Positions 21,824-33,851 of a stretch of DNA of 64,000 bases are shown here, in pieces. The stretch covers positions 1 through 64,000 of the forward strand of contig JALMLS010000536.1 of the NCBI GenBank assembly GCA_038496445.1, in the 5' to 3' direction. Position numbers and translations under genes: made by a program. The DNA is from Trichosphaerium sp. ATCC 40318. Its lineage: Eukaryota; Discosea; Flabellinia; Trichosidae. Position 1 is the stretch's first letter, and each line of letters begins with the position of its first letter. Under the pieces are notes generated by a model. It saw only the letters and a list, made by a program, of their open reading frames with translations, made no database searches and had not been told where the DNA came from.

Positions 21824-22886
21824 GTTTATGGTATACAAACTATGAAAACTGCGAAAATAGGGAAAATTCGCCTTTTTCGACGTTACACTAGTGTAAAAAA
21901 AAAACAGTTTCTGTTTTGCTTAGCAATAGAATTAACTAATCGCAAGCGATAGTATTCGCGAAAAAATGAGAAGTGACGTTTTTCTTATTCTTTTGGGATT
22001 CTCAACAACTTTGGGGGAGGACTAATTAATGCCTGTTGTTTTATGATAGGCATTGTCGTAGGAGCCAAAAACAAGTACTAATATAGTATTACCATACCCA
22101 TTTCTAGATGCTTTTTCCTAAATTGCACCTTGTTTTTCATTCTATTCTCAAGTCCTGGATTTTTACGTTCAGAATCTTGAAATACTTAAGCCAAACAGGT
22201 CCATCAACTACCCACGTACAAGAAAATTGCAGCGGAGCATTTGTATGTTCAATCATTGTTTGTTGCCAACTTGATCTGATAGGTACCAATACGATGTAGC
22301 TCAGCAGTCGAGTCAAAAAAGAAACAAGAGTTTGTGAGACGCTAGTTGTGTTCTATAAACAAACAATCCAACAACAATGCGGTAGGTAGCTGCGTAGGTT
22401 TACCAAAGTAGCTCTAATGATATCTTTACTGTGCAACACAAAAAACAATGCAAAAGTGTTTCAATCAGCCATTATTTATTTGACAAATATGTATTGATTA
22501 CACGCCATCCCATGTGATAATACGAATGAAAATAGTAAGATTCATTCCTATTTTTTATGTACAATATCATCATTTCATTGCTTCAACTGAAGCAACAAAG
22601 AGAAAGGGTTTTTAAGTTTGAAGTTTTTTTTTCGATTTTTTCCAAAGGGTTTTTTTTTTTGGGGTTGATTTTAGTTTCAATTTTCTTGCTCCATTACCTC
22701 TATACCCATCTAAAACATAATAAGAATCTTGCACAAGGTATTAAAGAACCACTTTAAAGTAATTCTATAGAATAAGAGGAGACGTACACGTCGTAATTTA
22801 GCAAAAGGGAACATTCGAGTAAACAGTAATTGCTGCCTTATTCGACCTATACGCCAAAAGGGTCAATACAATTCAATAACTTGATC
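21824..22886. other. Long intergenic stretch
   Basis: About 1.06 kb upstream of the secreted-protein gene and downstream of an unrecognised minus-strand gene. Short frames here show no domain or splice support. T-rich tracts dominate 22540-22700. Confidence 0.4.
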
Positions 22887-23646
22887 TTAATATTTACCTT
22901 TCAAGTGGCACTCTGAAACATAACACCATTGCTTAGAACGCTCGTTACAAAGTATATTTGTAATACGCCTACCGCTCTCTATACATTTCTTAATATCTTG
23001 CTTCAATTCATCGGTTTCGTGTATAAACTTTTTATCTACGCGCTGCTTCAAATCTACAAAAAAAAATCCTATCAATAACTACGCGCATAGTGTATGTACG
23101 AGTGAGTGTTACGCGAACCTAATAATTTTTTATTACTCTCTCCAAAAGCCCACCAAACAAATTGATGTGTCATAGTTATCAACGTAATATACTTATCTAA
23201 ATTGAAAGATGTGAGCTTTGTTTTGTTTTTGTAGAATGGCATTTGATGCAAAAAAAGACCTCAAGCCTTTACCTTTTCTAACCATTGGCTCTACAACGCG
23301 ATCAAGGTATGGTCGTCCTTGCATTAACTGACTTCTATGTCCTGTTACATCTGTACCATAAATAAATACCCATTTACGCTCTGCACCAATCGCATGCATT
23401 ACTCTACAAAAAACAGTCAAAACAACCCTTGACTTACTGATTTGATTAAAAAAACGTCAGCCAGTACCTCTTTTTTGCCTTCCAGATACCATATAACTTA
23501 TCTCTTGGATATAACGTCTCTGGATGTATATCTATAAGCTGTTCTGGCAAATCATCCACTTCCTCAGACACCACATACCATAACCCGTTCGAAGCTTTTA
23601 GTGTACATCGTACACGCTCCGTTTTTATTATTTCTACTAGTTTCAT
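22887..23646 (-). CDS. Unrecognised three-exon protein
   Basis: The ATG at 23646 opens MKLVEIIKTERVRCTLKASN, followed by GLWYVVSEEVDDLPEQLID, then exon 2 (VMHAIGAERKWVFIYGTDVT and QLMQGRPYLDRVVEPMVRK), then exon 3 (DLKQRVDKKFIHETDELKQ and RRITNILCNERSKQWCYVSE), ending at 22887. The two N-terminal exons look beta-rich, a little like small chromatin-reader barrels, but there is no diagnostic motif. It lies in the same direction as, and about 100 bases after, the Hip-like F-box gene. The function is open. Confidence 0.5.
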
Positions 23647-23750
23647 AAATAATACATCAACAGAACCTAAGTCATATCAACACTGTTAAGCTAGTCTTCC
23701 AATAAGGAAGGTTCTTTGTGTACCCCTGAACATCCTAACGGTTTGTTTTT

Positions 23751-25330
23751 TTACGCGCTCATCTGTACCAAGTACAATAGCGAATCCAACACTTGGATTA
23801 CCATATTTCTAATATATATCGTTAGCACAGCTCGTTTTTGTAGATTTTCTTCAAAATAAAATCGACAAATAAAACCATCATCTACGCGTACGCAATAAGT
23901 TATACTAATGATATGTTGTGGCCCTGTGAACCGTTGCCACCGATTTGTGAGTTTAACAAGTCTATAAAATTGTTTACAAACGAGTCCAACAGTACGAAAT
24001 TCAGCAGATAGTCTAATAGGTAAATGCTCTAAAATATAAACAAGAAGTTCGTCTGGAATATGAGAAATGTGTTCTAAGTTCAGGATCAGCAAAAAAAAAT
24101 GAGAAAGGAAAAAACTAAAAAAAAAAATTACGTATTGCTTGACGCGTAGTTAACGCGGCACGTTGTGCCTCCACACTTGGTTTTATTAATTGTACTAATG
24201 CGTCTATTTCTGGGTCATCTCCATACCATAATGCTGTTTTGTGTAAGTACAGTGGAAGTGTTAAAAAAAATATTTTAGGAAATGTGCAAAAAAAAGACCA
24301 GCTAAAAAGCAATTGTACCTGTTTGGAAATCACTCAGAGCGCTGAAGTACTCTTCCATAAGCATAAAAATCTTCCCACGTACAACATATGCTCTTTGATA
24401 ACCAGCATTAACAGTTATAGCGCGATTACAATCTTCCAAAGCATCATCAAGACGTTTCATATCAAGCAAACATTCAGCCCTATTTCAGAAAAATTAACAC
24501 TCGTTTCTCTCGCCTTCTATGAACCACAAGTGTTTAAAAAACCGGCAACTGTGTACACAATAAAATGTATAATATACAGTACGTACCTTAGAGTAAACGT
24601 CAAAGCCGCAGGGTTGATGGACAGCGATTCGTTGAATTTACGAATAGCACCTGACGAGAATCTTGTTAAACAATGAAACGTTTTAACTAGGTTTTATTAC
24701 CAGCGTAGTCGAAACACCAATGAGCTCTAGCAGCTTGAATAGCTATATCTGCTGCCTTTTCAACTTCTACTGTCCCTTGAGCGCTGCTTTCGTCACCATA
24801 TTCTAGTTGTATGTCTATACGCGGTTAGTTAGGTATTATGACTAGATTTTTTTATGGTTGTTTGGCGTACCGAATTCTTCCGGTTCTGGGCTAGCAGCTG
24901 CGCTTTGTTGCTCTTGTTTTCGTTTATTTCTAAGGAAAGGAAACCACCCAAATAGCCGCTGATACGAAATTAACGGCAAATTGCTTTACGTATATGCGTA
25001 CGAGGTTTTCTAGCCTTCTGAACTTCGCCAAAACGCCATCAGGGCTGGCACTCGAGTGAGAGACTTTAAATTTATAGTAAGCACGTACGATGTCCTACCG
25101 TTACCACCCGAACCACTATGAAACGGCTTGTAGCTGTCTAAGAAGTTTTTCACAAATGACAATTCAGCATTTTCTATTGCGTCAGGGTTATGCCGCACAT
25201 ACTATTATTGGTATTAGTCTTTGCGTTCCGCGTATATACGCGCCTCTAGTACAAATTTTACCGTCTGAAGCTGCTCTTTTGTAATGGAGGTATCTCCTAG
25301 TTCGGAAAAATCTTCTTGCGTTGTTGACAT
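23751..25330 (-). CDS. Hip/ST13-like TPR protein fused to an F-box
   Basis: At least seven minus-strand exons from the ATG at 25330. The N-terminus (KEQLQT, then VRHNPDAIENAELSFVKNFL) resembles the dimerisation helices of the Hsp70-interacting protein Hip. A linker with KRKQEQQSAAASPEPEEF and an acidic patch leads into the TPR core: ADIAIQAARAHWCFDYAGAI, then IRKFNESLSINPAALTFTLR, then RLDDALEDCNRAITVNAGYQ, then RGKIFMLMEEYFSALSDFQT and the after-TPR helix PSVEAQRAALTTRQAI. The final exon adds an F-box (HISHIPDELLVYILEHLPIR and GLVCKQFYRLVKLTNRW) in place of Hip's C-terminal DP domain. The F-box exon has no ATG of its own, which supports the fusion. It would tether Hsp70 clients to an SCF ligase; that function is inference. 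Confidence 0.72.
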
Positions 25331-25562
25331 GAGCTAGAGCATTCAAAAAAGAATTCGTGTTTTTTTGCGCTTGTAGATTTCGTCGTGATTGTACTTTTCG
25401 TTTTGAAAGCACAAAGAGCGTCGTTGTTAACCCTAGACAGACGTGTCAAGCTGCTTTGTATTAAGTCCGCTTTAAAAAACCGCTAACCACTCGCGACACT
25501 TCATAAAAAAGGCTGGTTTTGCGTCAAAAGATGCGCGAAGTTACTTTCTTATTCAGTGTTCG
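25331..25562. promoter_or_regulatory. Short divergent promoter region
   Basis: The 232 bases between the starts of the Hip/F-box gene (minus) and the repeat-nuclease gene (plus) must hold both promoters. No clear TATA box or other site is defined. Confidence 0.35.
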
Positions 25563-28257
25563 ATGATTCTCAAACCATGCCATTATGCTGTCCAAAACGC
25601 ATGTATTACATGTAAGAAAACTACCAAGCGGTATTTCACGCAAGATACAGATAAAAACAATAATATTGGTACAAAACTGTCTATCGCGGTTACTGTACAC
25701 TTATACGATTCTCCAGGCAATAAAAACGAAGAAAATAAGGTCTGGAGAAACATAGAAAATAGACGCTCCTTTTTTTCGAATACTCTTGCTTCAAACTTGT
25801 GTATACACGTCCTTGATGACTGGCATAACGTAACACTAACAGATATCATACGTGCAGGCGCTGGTCCAATTATAAACAAGTACGCAATGTCTACAAAAAG
25901 TGACATCATTTTGACACTTTGTGGAATGAAATTTTTTCGGTTTTTTGTTCCTTGTTGTTCATTGTCGCCCAAGGTACACCAATCCTACTTTGATGAAGGT
26001 ACTATCTTCTATCTTTCCTACACATAATTGGAACGCAGCAAATTTCAAGTACGTAAAGACCGTTCAATAAGCACAAACTCGCTGACAAGCAAAAGACGTG
26101 TTCCAAAATGTCACTGGCAGGATATTGAAAACAGACGTGCTTGGTTTGAAAAAATGGCATCAAAGAACCGTATAATGGTGTTTAATGATTGGTATAACTT
26201 TTATGGCGCTTCTGATAGATCTATAAGGGATTCAAGAGGGATAATGACAACGTAATGAGTCAACAAACAAAAAAAAAATACTAATTATCTTTTTCTTTAA
26301 AGGTTTTATAACAACTCTATCTCTGCTGCATTGTTAGAAATATACCCAAAAGTAAAATGGATGCCATGGCGTTTCTTGTAAGTCATAATTTACGAAAATA
26401 ATGCTACCAGTGCGTTGTGACTTAACTGTTATTTTTTTTTTTAGAGTTGTCCAAAATGCTTTTTGGGATAGTATTGAAAATCAACGTGATTGCTTAGAAT
26501 ATGTTTCTGAGCAATTTAATATAAAAGTATACACTGATTGGTATAAGATTAATTCCGATCAAATAAAGAACAGTGATGCTGCTACAATACTCCTAAGGTA
26601 TCAAAAACAAGTTTTTTTTTTTTGGCACTTCTTTGTTTTGAAGATTTTCATTCATTATTGTGTTGTGAGGTTAATTTTAGTCATAGGTATAATAGTTCTA
26701 TTTCAGCAACTATACCGAAAGTTTTTCCTTATTATAATTGGGATATTACTCGATTTGTGTACGAGATGACGGAATACAAAAATATCTTTCCGTCTTTTTT
26801 TTCTTGTTTTTTTAACATATTTGTACGAAGCAGATTGCAACTATATTTTTACGTTGTGACCCGTTGACTTATTCATCCTTGTTGTACTCACCAATGAGCA
26901 AGTATACCTTACATATTCTATTAATAGGAGTGCTCCAAAGCGGTATTTAAACCTTGAGCATAACCGAAAAAGTAAACTAGAGAGCATGGGCATGTCTCTA
27001 GGTGTAAAGATTATGAGTGACTGGTATAAATATAATTATACAGATATAATAATACACGGTGGAGAAGGAATGATAAGAAAGTACGTTGTTATTAAACCAC
27101 ACAATCAGCAATAACATCCCTTGCATAAACTAAACCTTCACATTGCACAGGCATTATAGTGGCTCATTAGCATACACTGTCATATCATTATATCCGAACT
27201 ACGACTGGGAAATTTGGAAGTGGCAGTACGTTTATTGTCTTTACTTGTTAAAGCGCTCTTATTGATACAACATCAGGACAGTACCAAGAGGGTATTGGCA
27301 AAATCCAAGTAATCTCAAAGCATTTTTAAAGAGTGCGTCAACATTTTTTGTGGATTTTTTGTTGTCTTGTCTTACTGTCTGACATGGTCTTTACAGGTGT
27401 TGTCAAGAAGCTTCATATCAATAAGCCTTCGGATTGGTATCGTGTTTCTAGATCACAAATAACAGATTTGGGTGGCGGTGGTATTGTAAAAGAACTTTAT
27501 CCAAAAATATTAGCAGAATTATATCCTGATGTTACATGGGACTTTACAAAATTCGGACGAACAGATAAACGTTCTGTACAAAGGTACGTTACAGAATACT
27601 TTATTTAGATTAATTTGATTCTAATTAACATATCAGAATGCTTCACAGCATTATTACAGCTGAGTTCCCAGACGATGAAGTTGCGGAAGAATGTAGTATT
27701 AATAGCTTAACGCCAAACAAAACAATCATCGTTGACATTTATGTACGGATAACACTTTCTTTTACTTATTTATCAATCTTACTTTACTAGATACCTAAGC
27801 ACAAGCTCGTCATTGAGTATCATGGTATGTAAACACTAACAGAGCGCCTACAACAGTCATCAAAATCAGCAACTCTTCACTTTTAATTTCTTGCTTAGGT
27901 ATGCAGCACTACCATGATCTACATAATTTTGGTCCTTCGAGTGTTCAAAGAATGCGTGATAAGGAAAGGAAACGTAATTTTCAACTTGTTGGTAAGTAGT
28001 TTTTGACCAAAACAAGAAAAGCAATAATTTTGTATGAGTTTTTCCATTTGCATGTGTAGGATCTCAAAAGATTCTGATTTTTTTTGCTTAGGTATCACGC
28101 ATATTGATATACCTTATTGGTGGAAAGGAGACAGAGATTCAGTTGTTGCTACTATAGCTCACTCAAGGTAAACAAAAAAACATAGACTTGGTTGTTAAAT
28201 TCATTTGTTAGGCCTGACCTTGGACTAAAGTTTGATCCAAGTGTTAAGCCGTTGTAA
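25563..28257 (+). CDS. Protein with five IEN-R/DWY repeats and a nuclease-like C-terminal domain
   Basis: About a dozen short exons. Each repeat of 50-70 residues has the pattern W-x-x-I-E-N-x-R followed by D-W-Y and a Gly/Tyr motif: VWRNIENRRSFFSN with LDDWHNVT; HWQDIENRRAWFEK with FNDWYNFY; FWDSIENQRDCLEY with YTDWYKIN; YLNLEHNRKSKLES with MSDWYKYN; and a fifth with HINKPSDWYRVSRSQ. Repeats end in 'YP-x-x-x-W' (YPNYDWEIWKW). The C-terminus has VDIYIPKHKLVIEYHGMQHY and then GITHIDIPYWWKG, matching the Asp-strand-Glu core of VSR/RAP-type PD-(D/E)XK folds. The stop is at 28255-28257. The repeat family is known from plants and glomeromycotan fungi with this same tail; its biological role is unknown. 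Start at 25563 is the least certain part. Confidence 0.72.
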
Positions 28258-28711
28258 AATAAAACATCATTGTAACTAAGAGCTAGAATGCTAATATTCC
28301 ATTGAATGTTTCAAAGTACTTAGTTCATGAGGTCACGTGCTCAATGACAATATATTCCGTGCGTTCCACAGAACGTATAGTGTTGAAAATGTGATGCACC
28401 TTTTCAACAAAGAAACTACTGTAGTACGTTTCATGAAATTGACAAGACTCACGTTTGACTTATCATTTCCACAAGCTGGGGTGTATTTATACAGTTTTCC
28501 ACCTCATAGCTCGTTACATATAGTACACTTAAATGCGCATTGTTTGTTAATCATTGTATTTATCTAGTTGACGACACTAATCAGGAGATCTTCTTGTTTG
28601 TTATTCTTTGAAGAATATGTAAATTGGTTTTTTATTTTTTTTTGAATTATGTACTAGAGGTTGTTTCGTTGTCTTGTCTTTTTTTCTCGTTTTCTGGGGT
28701 TTTTTTTTGTT
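28258..28711. other. Intergenic stretch between convergent genes
   Basis: About 450 bases between two 3' ends. It is T-rich around 28630-28715 and no supported gene is seen. Confidence 0.4.
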
Positions 28712-30948
28712 TTAAAGCTCAGTTGTATGACTATCAATAGGATACTTATCAGGATACTTTTTCAAGTGTCTTTGAAGATCAGCTTGTTGTTGTGCCAAAT
28801 GTGGTGGAATATCATGATAAACATCGGTGAATAGTCCATCAATATGTGGTTTAGGACGTAACTCAGCATTTTTAATTGATGCCAAAACTTGTTTTAATGA
28901 ATCCTTCTTTAAAGCCTAAAAAAAAAAGAAAAAAATCAGAATCTTCCTCATCAGCAAGAGCTCAATATTTTTTTAATTTTAAACCTTTAGTGTGTTTAAA
29001 CACCGTAAATTTTACGAATATTAAAAGCCAAAATCAAAAAATCAAAGTGAGCCGTGATCAAGGCGTCACAATTTAGGAAATAAAAAAAAGCAAGAAAAAA
29101 AGAAGAAAATTGTTGCAGCTGTCAATCTTTTCTTACCGTTTCTTTATCAGCATCCCATATGTTCTTACGTTCAAGGTATTCTCTTAAACGTATGATTGGA
29201 TTTACAGAAGTATTTGTCCAGTGTGCAACCTCTTCTCCTTCTCTGTATCTGGTAGAGTCATCTGATGTTGAGTGATCTCCAATACGGTATGTCATTGCCT
29301 CTAACATGACAGGTATTTGTTTTGTTACTGCTATTTCACGAGCTTTCTACACACGAAACGTCAGTAATCACAGTAGAAAATAGTACAGCAATTTTTCTTC
29401 GAAGAAAACCAAATGAAAAGAAAAAAATGTGTTGGTACAAGTCAGTACCTTTGTGGCGTTGTAAACAGCGAAAAAATCATTTCCATCCACCCTGATAGTA
29501 TGCATACCATATGCAATACCACGTCCGGCAATACCATCTCCTTTAAACAAAGTAAGAATCCAATCTCGAGAAGAGAAAAACAACGCAAAAGAAAACAAGA
29601 AATCAAACAACAAACTTCATTTGCTTCTTTGGTCTTTTCTTGTGGCTCGCTTATGTACCTCTGTACTGCTCTATAGATGGTGTAGAAATAGCATATCCAT
29701 TATTACGGCAAAAAAATATTGTAGGAGCTTGAAGGGTAGCTGCAAAATTCATTGCAGGATGAAAATCACCCTCAGAAGCTGCACCTTCACCAAAGTATAC
29801 AATTGTGCAATTCTTCTCGCCTCTCATCTTTTGTGCATATGCTGAACCGACAGCCTAACATTTTATTATTATCTTATACTTATTACGCTAAAAGTGATCA
29901 CTTTGTAAAGGAGTTATGCGAAAAAGTAAAGCAGAAAATAATGAAAAACTATTTTCAATGAAAATGAAGTCGCCAAGTTCATTTTTCGAAAAAATCTCGA
30001 AAGGCAGAGTTGTTTACCTGTGGTAGTTGTGTACCAAGTGGACTTGATATTGTTTGGATATTTAGAGCTTTAGATCCGTAGTGTACAGGCATTTGTCTTC
30101 CCTGTACAAAATCGTTAAATCAAGATACAATTTAAATGACATTTGAAAATTTGAATAAAAAATAATTATCTACTATCGCTACCTTTCCCTTATCAGCGGC
30201 ATTTGAAAAGCACTGATTACAAAAATCATCTAAGGAGAATCCTCTGTACATAAACACGCCCTGTTCTCTAATAAAACAATAAGCAGGCGCTCACAAACGC
30301 TCATAAACGCTTACAAAACCAAACAAAGTCAAAAACAAAAAAACAACTTCGTTGTTTTTAATTACAGCAAAAGAACGAACCTGTACTGTGCAAAAATAGT
30401 ATCAGCAGGTTCCAGAGCGACAGCGGATCTAATTAAAAAGAACATTAGCTCCAATAAAGTCAAACCGACAGCAAATTGCAAGAAAAAAGACGTTACTTAC
30501 CCAAAATGAGTTGCTTCTTCTCCTTTGCTAGGCATGTAAAAGCTAATACGTCCTTGACGTTGTACTTCATGTAGTTTTGTATCCATTGTATTCAATAGAA
30601 CCATTTGACGGTATATCTTTAGTACAAACTCATCGCTGAACTATAGACAGACGCCGAGTTTAGAAAAATGTCTCAAAATGCGGCCAAACAAAAAAGTGAA
30701 AAAGTTTTCGAAAAATCGGGTGAAAATACGTTAGTTTCGTTATGTGTACCTCCGGGAACTCTTCTTTGTTATTAATTTTACCATCTGGGGTTAAAAGAGA
30801 GTATGTTGGAATAGCATCCGCCCAAACACCTTCTCCTGGTATTTGAACAGCGGCTTTGAGCTTGTTTACTACTTTTGAGCGCTCTTCAAACCTAGCACCG
30901 AATTGCTCCGTTGAACTATGGCGTATTGATGCACGGGGTGCACTAGGA
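28712..30948 (-). CDS. BCKDHA: Branched-chain 2-oxoacid dehydrogenase E1 alpha subunit
   Basis: Mitochondrial E1 alpha subunit of the complex that decarboxylates the 2-oxo acids of Leu, Ile and Val using thiamine diphosphate. Around ten minus-strand exons carry the family landmarks: [32 protein letters not shown], the ThDP motif [19 protein letters not shown] through [28 protein letters not shown], and the phosphorylation loop [17 protein letters not shown], which keeps both serines and so may be kinase-regulated. The C-terminus ends [20 protein letters not shown]. The earliest exon I can place starts near 30948 ([20 protein letters not shown]). The exon with the ATG and mitochondrial leader lies further upstream and was not resolved. 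Confidence 0.93.
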
Positions 30949-31351
30949 GTACGTCAAACGCGAGGTACACATATATTGGTAAAATAATACAAAAGTTAAT
31001 TTCTTCACGAACGTTGTCAAGTCTGTGCGTCGTGATTGCCTACTACCATGACGAGTAAGGTTCTAGGGGACTATAAGCAAAAGTAGGGTGACCTTGGTTT
31101 AAAAATTAGCGCAAACACGCCCAAAACGCACGCGCTTGTTTGTTTGACAGCGTAAATAACCTCCAGTTCTCAATGTACGTGACAGCATACCCAATTACGT
31201 TATGGTAAATATTACAGCACTGTGGAAACACTAGTTACAACCTCCAATGGGTTAAACAACAACTAGACAAAGTTGTACAAGTCAAGAAATGTACGCAAAA
31301 CGCGGAAACTAGTTTTAACGTTAATTCAAAGCTCTGCCTCGCGGAATTAGT

Positions 31352-31774
31352 ATGCTGCCCAAGTACTGGATAAACACCGTAGCAAAAGACCATGTGATGG
31401 CGGGCAAACTGAGCGGCTTTGTACAGGCAGGACATGGTAAAAAAGCGCCATTAGACAGGCTTTCAGGCGGGGACGTAATGATTTTTTACTCTCCTAAGAC
31501 GTCACTTACAAATGGAAAGACTGTTCAATCATTCACGGCAGTCGCCACTATAATAGAAGAACCATCATATCGAGTAACCATTAGTGACACTTTCAAACCG
31601 TTTAGAAGAAATGCAAGCTATAAAGAGCATTGTAAAGAGGTCTCAGTGCGGCCGTTAATAGATGAGTTAGACTGCATAACTAATAAAAAGTTCTGGGGAC
31701 TTGCTTTCAGACGAGGATTGTTCGAGATAAACAAACACGATTTTGACTTGGTGCATGGATTAATGTGCAAATGA
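31352..31774 (+). CDS. EVE-domain protein, intronless
   Basis: A single uninterrupted frame of 140 codons from the ATG at 31352 to the stop at 31774. The whole protein is one EVE (PUA-like) domain: YWINTVAKDHVMAGKLSGFV, then PLDRLSGGDVMIFYSPKTS, then FTAVATIIEEPSYRV, FKPFRRNASY, and LAFRRGLFEINKHDFDLV. EVE domains bind modified bases in nucleic acids; free-standing ones of this type are chiefly bacterial and archaeal (UPF0310). All neighbouring genes are split by introns, so the lack of introns and the bacterial family suggest transfer from a bacterium. Its substrate in this organism is unknown. It does not look truncated. Confidence 0.87.
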   Translation: MLPKYWINTVAKDHVMAGKLSGFVQAGHGKKAPLDRLSGGDVMIFYSPKTSLTNGKTVQSFTAVATIIEEPSYRVTISDTFKPFRRNASYKEHCKEVSVRPLIDELDCITNKKFWGLAFRRGLFEINKHDFDLVHGLMCK

Positions 31775-31992
31775 TTACAATGAAGATACAGTAGTACTTT
31801 GAATCAACGATCATACATTGTAGTTGTGACACTTAGGCATCTAAAGTTGTTGCGTTTTTTTTTTTGAGATTTCGCTAAGTTACACAGCAGTGTTCGCTTG
31901 TTAACCTATATTTTGAGCGTGAGGACGTACCCTGTTTTAAACGATATCGTGGCGTTGTTCAACAATACTTGGACAGTGAGTGGTAAGTTGCC

Positions 31993-33049
31993 ATGTGCAC
32001 AGAAATCCCACGGAAAATCCGCTTGTTTTACAAAATTTGTAACGGATGTCAAATGTCTCTTCAACGCAGCAACGAGTCGTATTATTATAAAGAGGGCAAC
32101 GACGTTGCGTTTAAAGTTGAAGATGTTATATTTTATGGGAAGAAGGCTCAATTAGCAAAATTCTCAACGTTTTTTGACTCTATGTTCAACGGAGAGTATA
32201 ATTTCAAAGAGTACTCTAATACGGCTGACGAACCCATAATTCTGCCAAATGTCACCGCTGCAAGCTTCAAGGCACGTCAGACGCACCTAAGCGCTCCTAA
32301 TAGAATCTACGTAGTTTTTTATGGACTACACTCAAACGCGAAAGTTCTCGCTGCCATCAATCGAATTTGGGTTTGAACTTACCTCAATGACGCAATATTT
32401 CGGTATGGAGCGTTTTGAGGTCGCTATTCAGCAAAAAATGGCCACTAAGCTGACATCGGCGAATGTTGCACAAGGCACGCACAACAGCGTTTCTGAGACG
32501 CACACATATACACACTGACCTTTCATAGCGTGGAACAGTGCTTCTGCACTTGGTTGCGAGTACTTGGGCATCTTGTGCTACAACTACCTCTGTAGTAATT
32601 TCTCTAGTGTTTGTGAATCACGCAACTTTGTAAGGCTTGATCGTGGGCTATTATCGACAGCTTTGAAATCTGGTGCGCTTTTTACGTCATTGTCAACGCA
32701 ACTCTGACTTCATTACCCGAAGGAGATATAGAGTGCACACCTGTCGCAGTTCTAGGTACGGTTATTTCTGAAGTATCCAAGTTTTTTTTTGTAAGTTTTT
32801 ATTCGTTTTAGACGCTGTAAAAGCTTGGGGTACCTTTAATATGGTCGCTATTGATAGAATAGTGGTATATAACAACACATTTGGTAGTTTTTACTAATCA
32901 GGAGCTTTGTGCAGTTTTCCGAAGCGAGATTAAAGTCTTACATAGCGGATTTGCTTCCACCCAATACAATGTTTTGTATAGAACATAAACAGCTACTTCT
33001 TGGGATAAATCGTGCGTCAGTTACGTATTTTTTATCTGACTTGACATAA
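31993..33049 (+). CDS. BTB-BACK domain protein
   Basis: Probable adaptor for a cullin-3 ubiquitin ligase. From the ATG at 31993, a short leader leads to a BTB domain (NDVAFKVEDVIFYGKKAQLA, then KFSTFFDSMFNGEYNFKEYS, then EPIILPNVTAASFKA). After one or two introns it continues as IEFGFELTSMTQYFGMERFE. A later exon reads AWNSASALGCEYLGILCYNY and FSSVCESRNFVRLDRGLLST, typical of the BACK domain. The last exons give LLPPNTMFCIEHKQLLLGIN, with the stop at 33047-33049. The exact join near 32280-32330 is unsettled, since two frames are possible. No Kelch, MATH or other substrate-binding repeat follows, so the substrate is unknown. Confidence 0.68.
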
Positions 33050-33851
33050 TAGCTATGAGAGGCGCAGCAGCGTTTGGTTGAGAGCTGGAAATCTTCTACC
33101 GTTGGGCCCTAAGGTTCAAAAACAGAAATTATATCCGAAAATACTGTTTTTTGGCGCATACGCCAAACGTTTGTGTCAGCAACCCATGTACATTAAACCG
33201 GCGATTACAGACGGATAAAAGAGGATTGGAGAAAGAACAACATTCCAATAAAGGCAATATTCGAATATTTTATCTGATAGCGATTTTTTTTACTATCCAG
33301 TCATCATTATACCTAAATACTAGTTCCAATGCCTGCACGTATATATAGTGAATATATTTTTTTGGTTTAATTTTAATTTATGCACATAACAAGTTCGGGG
33401 GTCTGCAAAAAAGTTTCACTTTTTCTTTTTTTTTTGATGTAACGACAGAAAAAACGAAAAAAGGCTACATTCTTTATTTACATTCTATTCATATTAGTTT
33501 GGTATACAACTAACTGTGTAGTGAAATTCTGCTATTCCAAAATATTTAAAACAATTCTAATGTACAAATATGGAGATGACACGCTCATCTACTCTTCTTC
33601 TGGTTTTTTTCCATGAGAGATCATTTCCCTCGACGGAAACCATGTCCTTATCTTAGTATGGCAGTTCGCAACGCTTAGCGCTAAAATATTTGTTCCGTAT
33701 GTGTTGCTCTTTTGAAACATGGCACAAGAATTCGACTTTCATCTGTCGTAACTTATTTTCATGTCTGTATAGAGTACGTATGTTTCTTCTTTTCATAACA
33801 CAAGAACCCGATTTTATATTTGTTCCCCTACTGAATTCCCTTTCCTTTTTT
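33050..33851. other. Intergenic stretch between convergent genes
   Basis: About 800 bases between BTB-BACK and WRKY 3' ends. Only chance frames and A/T tracts are seen. Confidence 0.45.

Noticed and set aside
24740-25420. Plus-strand and minus-strand frames over 60 codons around the Hip-like gene
   Set aside because: They run through introns of the spliced TPR gene and share no frame with its exons.
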